The notes: a model not told the origin generated them from the sequence alone. A stretch of DNA of 64,000 nucleotides from Paenibacillus sp. E222 (GCF_013401555.1 NZ_CP058552.1:744001-808000); one strand, 5' to 3'; shown: positions 42,723 through 51,487, counted from the stretch's first letter. Numbers and translations are program-made.

Positions 42723-43349
42723 TCATGGCAAGGTTTCAACCACGTTGATGGGATGCAGATCCCCACCCACGGCGAATGAAGCTTGACCAGTCTCCTCCGA
42801 GACAACAAGCACAACCGCATCCGTCAGTTCACTCAATCCGAGAGCAGCCCTATGCCGTGTGCCAATCTTCCGTTCACGCGTAATGGCCTGTGATAGAGGC
42901 AGGACATTACCCGCAGATACAATCTGATTGCCTCGAATCAGTACAGCCCCATCATGCAGAGGTGCACCCGGTATAAACAGCGATTCCAGCAATGCATGAG
43001 TGACTCTCGCATCGACTGCAACCCCTGAGTGGATAATCGGTTCAAGCGGCACTTCCCGTTCAATTACAATGAGAGCACCATATCGGCGATCCGACAAATG
43101 CTGTACACTGGCAGTCAATTCTGCAAATTTCTCCGTGAAGGGAGACAGATAACAATCCAGATAAAAGGAAGAGGCCAGCACCTCAATATGCTTGATCTCA
43201 GCCCGAATCTCCGCAAATTGGCCCAGCAGACACACACTGTCATGATCAAAGGTGGATAACGTCTGGTTCATTCGTTCTGCCACACGATGAAGGTCTGCTT
43301 TGAGTTTCTGTCTCATGGTCGAGCTGTCACAGTCTGCTTGCCGATTCAT
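42723..43349 (-). CDS. cdaS: CdaS-type diadenylate cyclase
   Basis: 208-residue enzyme making cyclic di-AMP from two ATP. The N-terminal helical YojJ-like domain (about 1-65; autoinhibitory in CdaS) precedes the DAC domain with its two catalytic motifs, APLHDGAVLIRG (DGA) and IGTRHRAALGLSE (RHR). There is no membrane helix, which separates it from CdaA, and its length matches B. subtilis CdaS (207). CdaS acts in the forespore and in spore germination. ATG 43349 is 6 bases after GGGGGAGG. Confidence 0.88.
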   Translation of the reverse strand: MNRQADCDSSTMRQKLKADLHRVAERMNQTLSTFDHDSVCLLGQFAEIRAEIKHIEVLASSFYLDCYLSPFTEKFAELTASVQHLSDRRYGALIVIEREVPLEPIIHSGVAVDARVTHALLESLFIPGAPLHDGAVLIRGNQIVSAGNVLPLSQAITRERKIGTRHRAALGLSELTDAVVLVVSEETGQASFAVGGDLHPINVVETLP

Positions 43350-43432
43350 CATGGTCCTCCCCCTCACCTTTGGCATCTCGCTCATCATTCATAATTACCC
43401 ATACGTTTCCCTCTACTCCGGGCATTTATGCA

Positions 43433-43466
43433 AAATAAAGCCTGTCCGCAATCGCTGCGGACAGGC
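43433..43466 (-). terminator. Terminator of the DUF6359-type gene
   Basis: GCCTGTCCGCA (43440-43450) pairs with TGCGGACAGGC (43456-43466); the minus strand continues TTTATTTTG. Confidence 0.85.
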
Positions 43467-43498
43467 CGATTCTCCGTATAGCTACCTTCCTGCTTGTC

Positions 43499-45058
43499 TT
43501 ACTGCGCTTTGCCGTACGAACCAGCTTTAAACGTTGTAGGATCGTACCATTTATAGCCTGCAGCCGGTGTAGCCCATGGCTCGGTTTGCGGCTCAGTCGA
43601 TGAAGCCGGAGCTTCAATCGCAAGCAGACTTGTCGGCGTATCCAATATCAGTCCAGACACCTGAGACAGACTGGTATAGCTTTCTTTCACTGCAAGCCAT
43701 TTCACGGTATTCACAAGGAATACACCATCATTCACTTCTTTGAAGCCATCATACGTTGTTTTGGCAGCGCCTGTTTCTTCACGTAGATATTTTGGAGTGG
43801 CATCCTCCACAGGTGAGGAGTCACCGATAAATGCTGCTTTACCTGCACCGACCTTGGCAATCGCTGCGTAAGCTCCTTCAGCCCGTCCGCCGCCATTGTA
43901 TACGCCCTGATCTACCGCGTTGCCCCATTTAGATACACCGCTCGGAACATACACCAGACCTTTGGCTTTGTTCGGATCAATAATGGCAAGTGTGGAACCT
44001 GCATGCATGGCTACTGCGCTCACACCAGTGGTAATGCCGAACGACTGCGAAGGTGCGACAATATCTGTTGCATTAACATCACCCAGTGCGTTGTAGCGGA
44101 AACGAATACCGAAGTTGGATGCCAACCAGTCGGAACTGGTCACGCCTTGCATCGCTGGAGATTCAGCTTCTGCTGACGACATGCCTTTGGCTGGATTCAA
44201 GAATGCACCCCGGCGATAGCCGTTGAATACTTCAGAGGAATCCCAGCGGTTTTTGTTCCGGTCTGCGTTATAGTGGTCGGCAATGAAGAAGACACTGCCA
44301 CCATTCTGTACATATTGCAGCAGCGCAGCCTGCTCTGTCGCTTTGAAAGGCACGTTCGCTTCGCCGATAACGAAGACATCATAGTCTTTCAATTTATTAA
44401 AGGTGATGGCTTGCTCACCGAAGGTATACGGGATGCTGCGATTCAGCTGATCCACGGTAAAGCCTGCGTTTCGCAAACCATTCGCAAAGTCTGAAAATGC
44501 CCCATCAATAACCCAGTCCGCAGCCCCGGCTGTCTGAGCATGCGAGTTGTCGAACAATACTTTTTTTCCAGTACCATCCGGCAGCGTTGTGCCTGGATCA
44601 GGATCAGGATTGGTTGTTCCAGAGGAGAGTGCGATGGAGGTAGGATTCTTCACTCCGGCATAACTGTTGTATGCACCTAGCGTTCCGGTTACGATAACCT
44701 TCTGCCCTACAAGATTCGGGTTGGTAGCCAGTCCATATTGCGAGCGGTACGACGCTGGAATCTGCACATCCAGCAGTTTCGCATTGGTCTTCTCTGTCGC
44801 TGAATCGGCAATCAGGAAGTTGAAATCATTGGCATAAGGAGATGTAAATTTGGCTGTAAGCGAACCCGTGGCATGTCCAACAATATATCCTTCTACCGTT
44901 GCCGTGCCTCCACCACTCTGGGCTGCGATGGCCTGAGATACCGTAAGGGGCGCTGCAGCTTGTACCGGACTTAATGAACCCGGCCCCAGCAACGCCGTTG
45001 CCATCATGATGAAGACCAGGAATGCTCCGGTCCAATGCTGCCATATCGCTTTCTTCAT
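43499..45058 (-). CDS. Secreted DUF6359-type protein with GATase-like domain
   Basis: 519-residue exported protein. The signal peptide ends at SPVQAAA. An OB-like DUF6359 region (about 35-145; TVSQAIAAQSGGGTATVEGY, LVGQKVIVTGTLGAY) is joined by a Pro/Asp linker (NPDPDPG) to a large domain (KKVLFDNSHAQTAGAADWVI, DVFVIGEANVPF). The latter resembles class I glutamine-amidotransferase or DUF4350-like folds. DUF6359 domains often accompany secreted nucleases, but no nuclease motif is seen here. ATG 45058 follows GAGGAGGAG about 12 bases upstream. No clear enzymatic role. Confidence 0.75.
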   Translation of the reverse strand: MKKAIWQHWTGAFLVFIMMATALLGPGSLSPVQAAAPLTVSQAIAAQSGGGTATVEGYIVGHATGSLTAKFTSPYANDFNFLIADSATEKTNAKLLDVQIPASYRSQYGLATNPNLVGQKVIVTGTLGAYNSYAGVKNPTSIALSSGTTNPDPDPGTTLPDGTGKKVLFDNSHAQTAGAADWVIDGAFSDFANGLRNAGFTVDQLNRSIPYTFGEQAITFNKLKDYDVFVIGEANVPFKATEQAALLQYVQNGGSVFFIADHYNADRNKNRWDSSEVFNGYRRGAFLNPAKGMSSAEAESPAMQGVTSSDWLASNFGIRFRYNALGDVNATDIVAPSQSFGITTGVSAVAMHAGSTLAIIDPNKAKGLVYVPSGVSKWGNAVDQGVYNGGGRAEGAYAAIAKVGAGKAAFIGDSSPVEDATPKYLREETGAAKTTYDGFKEVNDGVFLVNTVKWLAVKESYTSLSQVSGLILDTPTSLLAIEAPASSTEPQTEPWATPAAGYKWYDPTTFKAGSYGKAQ

Positions 45059-45227
45059 ACTTGCCTTCTCCTCCTCATAATTACCTGATAATGGGTTATC
45101 CACCTTTAATTTAATCGTTCATATGCTGAATTCCTCTTTCTTTTTGTAAAATGTTTGCAAAAACTTTTGGAAGTTACACCAATTGCCCATACTGGTTAAC
45201 AAAAGTATCCCAAAGGAGACCTGTACG

Positions 45228-45518
45228 ATGAAGTTTCTATTTCTTCTGCTCCTGCTGATTGTTCCACTGATTATGGTTTTTGTTGCACTTCGCTCCCGGA
45301 TGGTGACCCGTGTTTTCCATGTCCTTGCCCTGCTCTGCTTCTATAGTGCGGCGACGGTCATTGCAGGCGATGTGTACGCTACGAATGCCCATATGACGAC
45401 GTTCACCACCGAAATTCACCATTTCCTGTTGAATGGATGGTTCCTTTATCCGTCTGCATATCTGGGTGTGTACATTCCCTATCTGCTGTGGACGAGCCTA
45501 TTTACGAAAAAAAGTTAA
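45228..45518 (+). CDS. Small three-helix membrane protein
   Basis: 96-residue protein with hydrophobic segments MKFLFLLLLLIVPLIMVFVA, FHVLALLCFYSAATVIA and YPSAYLGVYIPYLLW, ending KKS. ATG 45228 is 8 bases after AAAGGAG. No family is recognised. It is transcribed alone, diverging from the DUF6359-type gene. Confidence 0.7.
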   Translation: MKFLFLLLLLIVPLIMVFVALRSRMVTRVFHVLALLCFYSAATVIAGDVYATNAHMTTFTTEIHHFLLNGWFLYPSAYLGVYIPYLLWTSLFTKKS

Positions 45519-45557
45519 GTTTATTCGAGCCTTGGCATTGCATTTTGCCATCGTTCA

Positions 45558-45594
45558 TTGCATAATAAATATATAGATATGATAATGATTATCA
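45558..45594 (+). promoter_or_regulatory. Promoter with perfect Fur box
   Basis: TTGCAT (45558-45563), 17-base spacer, GATAAT (45581-45586). The 7-1-7 palindrome TGATAAT-G-ATTATCA (45580-45594) lies on the -10 box, the position for iron-dependent Fur repression. Confidence 0.75.
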
Positions 45595-45671
45595 TTCTTG
45601 AGCTTGTCTCAAGTCTTCTGTCTACTTTACATGACTTAACGATTTTATAGATAAAGGGGAACGAACATCGA

Positions 45672-45827
45672 ATGAATACAACTCTGCAAAAGGCTGATCT
45701 GCAGCTTGACGATTATTTGGATCTTCTGAACCTGGCAACCAACCTGGGTGATACGAGATGGCAAAAGGAAATTATCCGCAAGCTGGCTTATACTTATCCC
45801 GCAGTTGAATGTAAACAACCACAATAG
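45672..45827 (+). CDS. Fur-controlled small protein, 51 residues
   Basis: 51-codon gene starting MNTTLQKADLQLDDYLDLLN and ending AVECKQPQ. The product is soluble, mostly helical and mildly acidic, with no signal peptide or membrane helix. AAAGGGG lies about 13 bases before ATG 45672. A promoter with a perfect Fur box is 78 bases upstream and a T-tailed hairpin follows, so it forms its own iron-responsive transcript. Small Fur-controlled proteins such as B. subtilis FbpA/FbpB help in iron sparing, but those are basic, so similarity of role is only a guess. No family recognised. Confidence 0.65.
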   Translation: MNTTLQKADLQLDDYLDLLNLATNLGDTRWQKEIIRKLAYTYPAVECKQPQ

Positions 45828-45843
45828 CATGCCTTATACTTAC

Positions 45844-45891
45844 ATAGCTCGTAACCCATTCTTTACACGAATCGGTTATTGGGCTATTTTT
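45844..45891 (+). terminator. Terminator of the Fur-controlled gene
   Basis: ATAGC...GTAACC pairs with GGTTAT...GCTAT across a small internal loop, followed by TTTTTGTTTT. Confidence 0.6.
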
Positions 45892-45914
45892 GTTTTATAT
45901 AGGAGGGAATAGCG

Positions 45915-46457
45915 ATGCAATTGGAAACCGAACGACTCATCATCCGGGATATTCTGGAGACAGACTGGGAAAGTATACATAGCTACACATCCATGACAGA
46001 AGTTACTCAGCACACGGCATGGGGACCGAATACGGAGGAAGATACGCGGGCTTATGTGGAATTTGTAATGAATTTACAGCAAACACAACCACGAGAGGGC
46101 TTCGAACTGGCGATATGCTTGAAAAAGGAGGGCATCTTGATCGGCGGTGTTGGCCTCCACATCGAAAAGACGAACGCTGAGATCGGTTATGTGCTCAATC
46201 CCGTTTATCAGGGAAAAGGGTATGCTGCCGAAGCAGCCCGAGCCATGCTTGGCTTTGGCTTCAATACACTTGGCGTACACCGGATATATGCGAAATGCCG
46301 CCCGAACAACGTGGCCTCAGAGAAGGTTATGCTGAAGATTGGCATGCAGCGTGAAGGTCTGATGCGAGAACATTGGTTTTACAAAGGGAAATATCATGAT
46401 TCGTGTCTATATTCGATTCTTGCAAAGGAGTATATAGGTGCAAACGTTGGACGCTAA
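45915..46457 (+). CDS. GNAT N-acetyltransferase (RimJ/RimL type)
   Basis: 180-residue GNAT enzyme. It starts MQLETERLIIRDILETDWES, the usual RimL-like opening. IGYVLNPVYQGKGYAAEAAR contains the acetyl-CoA pyrophosphate loop (QGKGYA), and MLKIGMQREGLMREHWFYKG is the typical end. It moves acetyl from acetyl-CoA to an N-terminus or small amine. ATG 45915 follows TAGGAGGGAATAGC. Substrate unknown. Confidence 0.9.
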   Translation: MQLETERLIIRDILETDWESIHSYTSMTEVTQHTAWGPNTEEDTRAYVEFVMNLQQTQPREGFELAICLKKEGILIGGVGLHIEKTNAEIGYVLNPVYQGKGYAAEAARAMLGFGFNTLGVHRIYAKCRPNNVASEKVMLKIGMQREGLMREHWFYKGKYHDSCLYSILAKEYIGANVGR

Positions 46458-46492
46458 TCGTGCCTACAACAAAAAAAACATATAACCACGCC

Positions 46493-46532
46493 AAAAAGCT
46501 GACCCCGAGTACATCGGACATCAGCTTTTTTT
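46493..46532. terminator. Bidirectional terminator between GNAT and fnr genes
   Basis: AAAAAGCTGA (46493-46502) pairs with TCAGCTTTTT (46521-46530), with T-runs on both strands. Confidence 0.85.
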
Positions 46533-46592
46533 GATTTCTCCGTAACGACCCCAATCGCCATCGAAGGTACAACCCTATTCAACTTGCTTTCA

Positions 46593-47375
46593 TTACAATC
46601 GACACAGCTCTACCGGACAGCTTGGAAATGTAGGACATCCGCACATGCAGCGCAAGGCTGCCAGGTCACGAATCATCAGCTTTCCATCCACGGTGTCCAG
46701 CGTCCCCTGTTCTTTCCAGGCTCCCAACATACGCGTTACACTCTCCCGCGTGGCACCAATCATTTCCGACAACTCGGTATGATTCAGCTTCATGTCGAGC
46801 ACGATGCCATCCGGCGTAATTCTGCCATACGAGTTGCTGGCACGAATCAGCGTCGATGCGAGCGCACCTGCCTTGCCATAGAGCAAGAGATCACGGAAAC
46901 GCGACTGGGTGATACGCTGGGCGAGCGCCATCCATTGCAGGAATTTCAAGGCAAGATCACCATGTTTGCTGAGCACACTTTCCAAGTCGCTGAGCGAGAT
47001 AATCCCCAGCTCCCCTTTGCCTGCCATCTCTGCACTGTAGCTGTGAGTCAATCCGCCTATACCGCCAAACTCTCCAATCAGATCGCCGGTTTGCTGAATC
47101 GATAAAATGATTTCTTTCCCATCCTCAGTCGACTTGGTCAGCTTCACTCTTCCCGAGCGAATGTAGTACAGGTATCCGGCTTCATCGCCTTCCAGAAAGA
47201 GACTGTACCCCGACTTTACCCGTTTTGGCTGCATCTTCGCCTCGATCAAGCCCCATTGTTCAGCTGTCACGAACGAAAGGATTCCACCTGTCTCCCGTGT
47301 CATCTTGCTCGCCTCCGTCTGTTCTTGTTGTGTCGCCTGGGTTGTTCTTTCTGTAAATACCGTACCCATTACCAT
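46593..47375 (-). CDS. fnr: Fnr-type oxygen-responsive regulator
   Basis: 260-residue Crp/Fnr regulator: cyclic-nucleotide-binding-like domain (about 35-150; GYSLFLEGDEAGYLYYIRSG) and winged HTH (about 180-235; HTELSEMIGATRESVTRMLG). The C-terminus carries a cysteine cluster, RCMCGCPTFPSCPVELC. Bacillus Fnr also binds its Fe-S cluster at the C-terminus, so this is an Fnr rather than a Crp. A perfect Fnr box lies about 105 bases upstream of the start. ATG 47375 follows GAGGGGGACG; ATG 47369 is possible. Probably autoregulated and controlling the nearby GAF/two-component genes. Confidence 0.9.
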   Translation of the reverse strand: MVMGTVFTERTTQATQQEQTEASKMTRETGGILSFVTAEQWGLIEAKMQPKRVKSGYSLFLEGDEAGYLYYIRSGRVKLTKSTEDGKEIILSIQQTGDLIGEFGGIGGLTHSYSAEMAGKGELGIISLSDLESVLSKHGDLALKFLQWMALAQRITQSRFRDLLLYGKAGALASTLIRASNSYGRITPDGIVLDMKLNHTELSEMIGATRESVTRMLGAWKEQGTLDTVDGKLMIRDLAALRCMCGCPTFPSCPVELCRL

Positions 47376-47477
47376 CGTCCCCCTCGGTGTTTCCTTATGT
47401 ATCCATCATACCGCGAATATAGCGTGGGGGTTATCGGGGGATTACCTGAACCTCACGGGGAAACTCCCTGAATTTGC

Positions 47478-47493
47478 TGTGAGATAAATCACA
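47478..47493. promoter_or_regulatory. Fnr box
   Basis: TGTGA-GATAAA-TCACA, a perfect match to TGTGA-N6-TCACA, between fnr and the divergent GAF gene. The region 47376-47759 also has TCCCTGA at 47465, 47603 and 47674, and GATATT three times at 47693-47710. Confidence 0.75.
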
Positions 47494-47759
47494 CTTATGA
47501 GGACCCTTTACGACTCCGTAATCAAAAAAAGCCTTGCCGTTCCTGGCCTGATTGCCTGTCCATACACAGGGTCAGCAAATTGCAGAACGGAAATAGGGGT
47601 TTTCCCTGAATTACAATCCGGAAGAAAGGGGCTACAATAGAAACAACAGCGAAATACCCTTATTTTAAGATGTTCCCTGACCACAGGTTAACGATATTGA
47701 TATTGATATTGATTACACCGTAACGTACGGTATGATTCCAAAAAAGGAAGTGTCCTCTC

Positions 47760-48191
47760 ATGCATGATGAACTGCCATCTGGCATTCAGGAGATGATCGA
47801 CGGCCTGCGCATGAATACCTCCAGCGATTTTTGCGGACTGGCCTGTCTGTCCGGCACGATGCTGCGCTGGAAGTATACATCCGGCGCCAGCAACGAACGA
47901 GTGAAGCGCATGGAGATGCGCCCTGGACAAGATCTGGTTGGCACAGCGCTTCGGACTGGACGCACCGCTCTATCTGATGCACAATCCACCGGGGAGCATA
48001 CACCCGGCCGTTGCCCGTTAATGCTTGCGGAGCGGTTGGTATGTGCCATAGCCGTGCCTGTGTTCCAGCAAGGAAGTGTTCCTGGCGCCGTGTTGCTCCT
48101 TGGCAGCAGGTTACCCTGCACGTTCTCACCGGAGATGGTCCGTCAGACTGAACAGGTCGCTATACAGCTGCAGCCAAAAGTGTACGGATAA
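47760..48191 (+). CDS. GAF domain protein (NreA-like)
   Basis: 143-residue single GAF domain: MIDGLRMNTSSDFCGLACLS, then GQDLVGTALRTGRTAL and LVCAIAVPVFQQGSVPGAVLL. NreA, a single-GAF nitrate receptor, lies next to a PAS kinase and NarL-type regulator in Staphylococcus; the same set occurs here. ATG 47760 follows AAGGAAG. A terminator separates it from the regulator-kinase pair, so it is expressed on its own, possibly under Fnr. Nitrate binding is inferred from the neighbourhood. Confidence 0.75.
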   Translation: MHDELPSGIQEMIDGLRMNTSSDFCGLACLSGTMLRWKYTSGASNERVKRMEMRPGQDLVGTALRTGRTALSDAQSTGEHTPGRCPLMLAERLVCAIAVPVFQQGSVPGAVLLLGSRLPCTFSPEMVRQTEQVAIQLQPKVYG

Positions 48192-48264
48192 AGACATCTG
48201 TCTGTAATACGCTAAGAAGTCTTGTTATTTCCTTATGGAAGTAACACGCACTTACAGAGAATCG

Positions 48265-48305
48265 AAGCCATTCAGAGATTAACCTCTGAATGGCTTTCTT
48301 TTTTG
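48265..48305 (+). terminator. Terminator of the GAF gene
   Basis: AAGCCATTCAGAG (48265-48277) pairs with CTCTGAATGGCTT (48284-48296), followed by TCTTTTTT. Confidence 0.85.
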
Positions 48306-48350
48306 GTATGATAAAGAAAGAACTGTGGAACCGGACAGGAGGAAAATGAT

Positions 48351-49001
48351 GTGATTCAATTATTAGTTGTCGACGATCATGTAGTTGTACGCTCCGGGCT
48401 GATCGCCCTGCTCGACGGAAAGAATGATATACATATTGTTGGAGACGCGGCCGATGGGGATGAAGCTATTGCCAAGGCACAAGAACTGAAGCCGGATGTG
48501 GTCTTAATGGATTTCAGCATGCCGCCAGGCAAAGACGGTCTGACCGCTACCGCTGAATTGAAGAAATTGATGCCGGATGTCTCCATATTGATCCTGACCA
48601 TGCATGACGATGAAGAATATCTGTTCCGCGCCATCCACGCGGGAGCATCCGGATATATTCTCAAAAGCGCGCCACATGAAGAATTGCTCGCCGCGATTCG
48701 TTGCGTAGCAGAGGGTAGCGCCTATCTGTACCCAAGTGCGACCAAGCGGCTGATGAGTGAATACCTGGACAAAGCGAAGCAGGAGAACGCCGGACCGTAT
48801 GACACGTTATCCGAGCGGGAGAAAGAGATATTGTCCTGGATTGCCAAGGGTTACGCCAACAAGGAAATCGCTGAACATCTGGTGATCAGTGTCAAAACGG
48901 TCGAATCCCACAAAAGCAATCTGATGGAGAAGCTCGGCCTTCGAACCAGACCGGAACTGGTGAAGTTTGCGATGAAAAAGGGGTTGCTGAACTTTGAGTA
49001 G
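48351..49001 (+). CDS. NarL family response regulator (NreC-like)
   Basis: 216-residue regulator: receiver 1-120 with D8-D9 and phospho-site D54 in VVLMDFSMP, and LuxR-type HTH (about 150-212; LSEREKEILSWIAKGYANKE, then LVISVKTVESHKSNLM). GTG 48351 is 8 bases after AGGAGG. The kinase gene overlaps its end by 8 bases. With Fnr and the GAF protein nearby, a role in the response to oxygen or nitrate is likely. Confidence 0.9.
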   Translation: MIQLLVVDDHVVVRSGLIALLDGKNDIHIVGDAADGDEAIAKAQELKPDVVLMDFSMPPGKDGLTATAELKKLMPDVSILILTMHDDEEYLFRAIHAGASGYILKSAPHEELLAAIRCVAEGSAYLYPSATKRLMSEYLDKAKQENAGPYDTLSEREKEILSWIAKGYANKEIAEHLVISVKTVESHKSNLMEKLGLRTRPELVKFAMKKGLLNFE

Positions 49002-50106
49002 CGCACGCAAAAACAGACTTAGCGGATTTGCCGATCAACCTGTGCGTCAGTTATTAGAGGAAATCGACAGTCACATTACAGATACTGAATTCCGCAGCAG
49101 ACTGAAAGGTTCCCTGCATCAGCTCAGTGATCTGAAGTTTGCCCTGGATGAGTCGTCCATTGTAGCCCTCACGGACCGCAAAGGAAAGATCCAGTATGTA
49201 AACGATAAATTTTGCGAAATCTCACAATATAATCGGGAAGAATTGATTGGTCAGGATCATCGGATCATTAATTCCGGTTATCACGGGAAGAACTTTATGA
49301 AGAACCTGTGGGAAACTATCTCTTCCGGACGAGTGTGGAACGGAGAGATCCGTAACCGTGCGAGGGATGGCAGCCATTATTGGGTGAATACAACGATTGT
49401 GCCTTTTCTCGATAACGATGGTGAGCCCTATCAGTATTTGGCTGTTCGTAGTGAGGTAACCAAGTTGAAGCAGGTTGAAGCTGAGTTACAGACGATGATG
49501 ACCCAGGTCATGAACATTCAGGAAGAGGAGCGGCGTCGCATCTCCCGTGAGCTGCATGACGGCATTGGACAGAGTCTCTTCTCTCTTGTCATTCAGATGG
49601 ATCGTCTGTTGGCGGACCAACCTCAATCTGGTGTGGAAGCACTGCGAAAACAAGTTACGGGCATTATGGAGGATGTACGCGGCATGGCATGGGAGCTGAG
49701 ACCCTCCGTACTGGATGACCTTGGTGTCGTTCCGGCCATTCGCACGTATATCGAGAACTATACCCGGCACTACGGGATTGAAGTGGAGCTGGAATGTAAT
49801 CTGCGAAAACGACTGGAGATGAACCGGGAGATCGCCATGTATCGCATTATCCAAGAGGCGTTAACCAATGTGGCCAAGTACGCCGATGTGTCAGAAGCAC
49901 ATGTGACGGTGGAAGATTCGGAAGAGGCAACCGTTGTGAAGATCATGGACCAAGGCGCAGGGTTCAACAGTACGACGGCTGGTAACGGCGTTGGTCTGTT
50001 TAGCATGGAGGAGCGAGCCCGCGGAGCCGGAGGTACACTCGTAGTGTGTTCGGAGCCTGGGGAAGGAACGGTCGTGACCTTTTGTCTACCCAAAACTGTT
50101 CATTAA
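48994..50106 (+). CDS. PAS sensor histidine kinase (NreB-like position)
   Basis: 370-residue soluble kinase. A PAS domain (about 50-160; ALTDRKGKIQYVNDKFCEIS, YNREELIGQDHRIINSGYHG) is followed by a PAC segment, a HisKA_3 box (EEERRRISRELHDGIGQSLF, phospho-His) and HATPase_c (IIQEALTNVAKYA, NGVGLFSMEERA). The start is TTG 48994, overlapping the regulator's stop. The gene order regulator-kinase differs from nreABC. The PAS domain has only one Cys, so it cannot bind an NreB-type four-Cys Fe-S cluster; another cofactor or partner must sense the signal. Confidence 0.9.
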   Translation: MSSARKNRLSGFADQPVRQLLEEIDSHITDTEFRSRLKGSLHQLSDLKFALDESSIVALTDRKGKIQYVNDKFCEISQYNREELIGQDHRIINSGYHGKNFMKNLWETISSGRVWNGEIRNRARDGSHYWVNTTIVPFLDNDGEPYQYLAVRSEVTKLKQVEAELQTMMTQVMNIQEEERRRISRELHDGIGQSLFSLVIQMDRLLADQPQSGVEALRKQVTGIMEDVRGMAWELRPSVLDDLGVVPAIRTYIENYTRHYGIEVELECNLRKRLEMNREIAMYRIIQEALTNVAKYADVSEAHVTVEDSEEATVVKIMDQGAGFNSTTAGNGVGLFSMEERARGAGGTLVVCSEPGEGTVVTFCLPKTVH

Positions 50107-50133
50107 GTCGCTTCAACCCGTACTTTATATAGA

Positions 50134-50172
50134 AGACTGTTTACGGATGTGCTCCGTGAACAGTCTCTTTTT
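50134..50172 (+). terminator. Terminator of the regulator-kinase unit
   Basis: AGACTGTT/ACGGA pairs with TCCGT/AACAGTCT around TGTGC, followed by CTTTTT. Confidence 0.85.
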
Positions 50173-50280
50173 CGATTCATGCTTGCCTCCTGCTCGTGCT
50201 CCTATTCATCATCTCTGATTGGTGAAAATGACAAAATGAAAGCTCTGAATCGTATAAATTTAACATTCACAATAAATATA

Positions 50281-50310
50281 TTGACTCCATTTACGATTCG
50301 TCATTAAAAT
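50281..50310 (+). promoter_or_regulatory. Promoter of the Lrp-chromate transporter unit
   Basis: TTGACT (50281-50286), 18-base spacer, TAAAAT (50305-50310), about 80 bases before the Lrp gene. Confidence 0.6.
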
Positions 50311-50389
50311 ATGAATGCTGCATACAAATTGTACGTAGATCCTATCATAATTTTTTATTCTATATAGTTAAAAAAAAGGATGGTCAATC

Positions 50390-50884
50390 ATGTCAGAGAA
50401 ACGCTCCTCCAAAGGGGGAGAAATTCCGCAAATGCACAATCTGGATACAATCGATCGTAAAATCATTGCCGCCCTTCACCAAAATAGCCGGATATCTTAC
50501 ACCGATCTGGGTGCACAGATCGGTTTGTCCCGTGTGGCCGTTCAGGCTCGCATTAATGCCTTATCCGAAAAGGGAATCATTGAACGCTTCACTGTGGTTC
50601 TCAATCCGGGCAAAGTTGGACTCCAGGTCTCTGCCTTTTTCAATGTCGATGTAGAACCGCTATTTCTGGATGAAGTGGCCGCGAAACTGGACGAAGAACC
50701 CGCAGTAACCAGCCTCTATCATATGACAGGCCCGAGTACCCTGCACATGCATGGTATTTTTGCAGATATGGAAGAGATGGAGCAGTTCCTGCTGGAGAAG
50801 CTCTACAAGATGCCCGGCATCGTCAAGGTAGAGTCACAGCTGTTGTTAAAACGATATAAAAGCCGAATGGGCATGAGACTCTAG
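50390..50884 (+). CDS. Lrp/AsnC family regulator (YwrC-like)
   Basis: 164-residue Lrp-type regulator: N-terminal HTH (about 18-70; [39 protein letters not shown]) and C-terminal RAM ligand domain (about 80-160). ATG 50390 follows AAAAAAGGATGG. It is the first gene of a unit with two chromate-transporter halves, 12 bases upstream, the arrangement of B. subtilis ywrCBA. Probably represses its own unit. Confidence 0.9.
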   Translation: MSEKRSSKGGEIPQMHNLDTIDRKIIAALHQNSRISYTDLGAQIGLSRVAVQARINALSEKGIIERFTVVLNPGKVGLQVSAFFNVDVEPLFLDEVAAKLDEEPAVTSLYHMTGPSTLHMHGIFADMEEMEQFLLEKLYKMPGIVKVESQLLLKRYKSRMGMRL

Positions 50885-50896
50885 GAGGATATCAGC

Positions 50897-51484
50897 ATGA
50901 GTTGGAAAGATTACAACGGTCTCGTCATTGGGATGGTACGAACCGGAATTTTGGGATATGGCGGCGGACCTTCGGTTATTCCGCTTATCCGTTATGAAGC
51001 CGTTACCCGCTATAAGTGGGTCAGCGATGATGAGTTTGGCGAGATTTTGGCCATTGCCAACGCCCTGCCTGGTCCTATTGCCACCAAGATGGCTGCGTAT
51101 CTGGGGTATAAAACCAAAGGCGTGCTGGGCGCTATTGTGTCCGTTTTGGCCCACATTTTGCCGACGAGCATCGCCATCATTGCGCTGCTTGGCTCCATGT
51201 ACGCGCTCCGCGAATCGAAAATCGTAGCAGGCATGGTGGCCGCTGTTCGCCCGGTTATTTTTGTCATGCTCGGCATGATGGCATACGAATTCGCCAAGAA
51301 AGCATGGAAGGGACTCGGTACAACCTTTGCCGCCCTGTTCGGTGTCCTTGCATTTGTGCTGCTGCAGCTGCTAGATATTCACCCCGGTATTGTGATTGCC
51401 GTCTTCCTTGGATATGGCGTCTTCCATCTGGATGTGGTCCAGCGTTTCAAATCCAAAGGCAATTCCGACAAGGGGGTGTCCTAA
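50897..51484 (+). CDS. Chromate transporter half, N-terminal type
   Basis: 195-residue CHR-family membrane protein of about six helices. Family motifs are GILGYGGGPSVIPLIRYEAV and FGEILAIANALPGPIATKMA. Single-domain CHR proteins work in pairs, and the partner follows 3 bases downstream. It exports chromate, or perhaps another oxyanion. ATG 50897 follows AGGAGGATATCAGC. Confidence 0.9.
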   Translation: MSWKDYNGLVIGMVRTGILGYGGGPSVIPLIRYEAVTRYKWVSDDEFGEILAIANALPGPIATKMAAYLGYKTKGVLGAIVSVLAHILPTSIAIIALLGSMYALRESKIVAGMVAAVRPVIFVMLGMMAYEFAKKAWKGLGTTFAALFGVLAFVLLQLLDIHPGIVIAVFLGYGVFHLDVVQRFKSKGNSDKGVS

Positions 51485-51487
51485 GCG

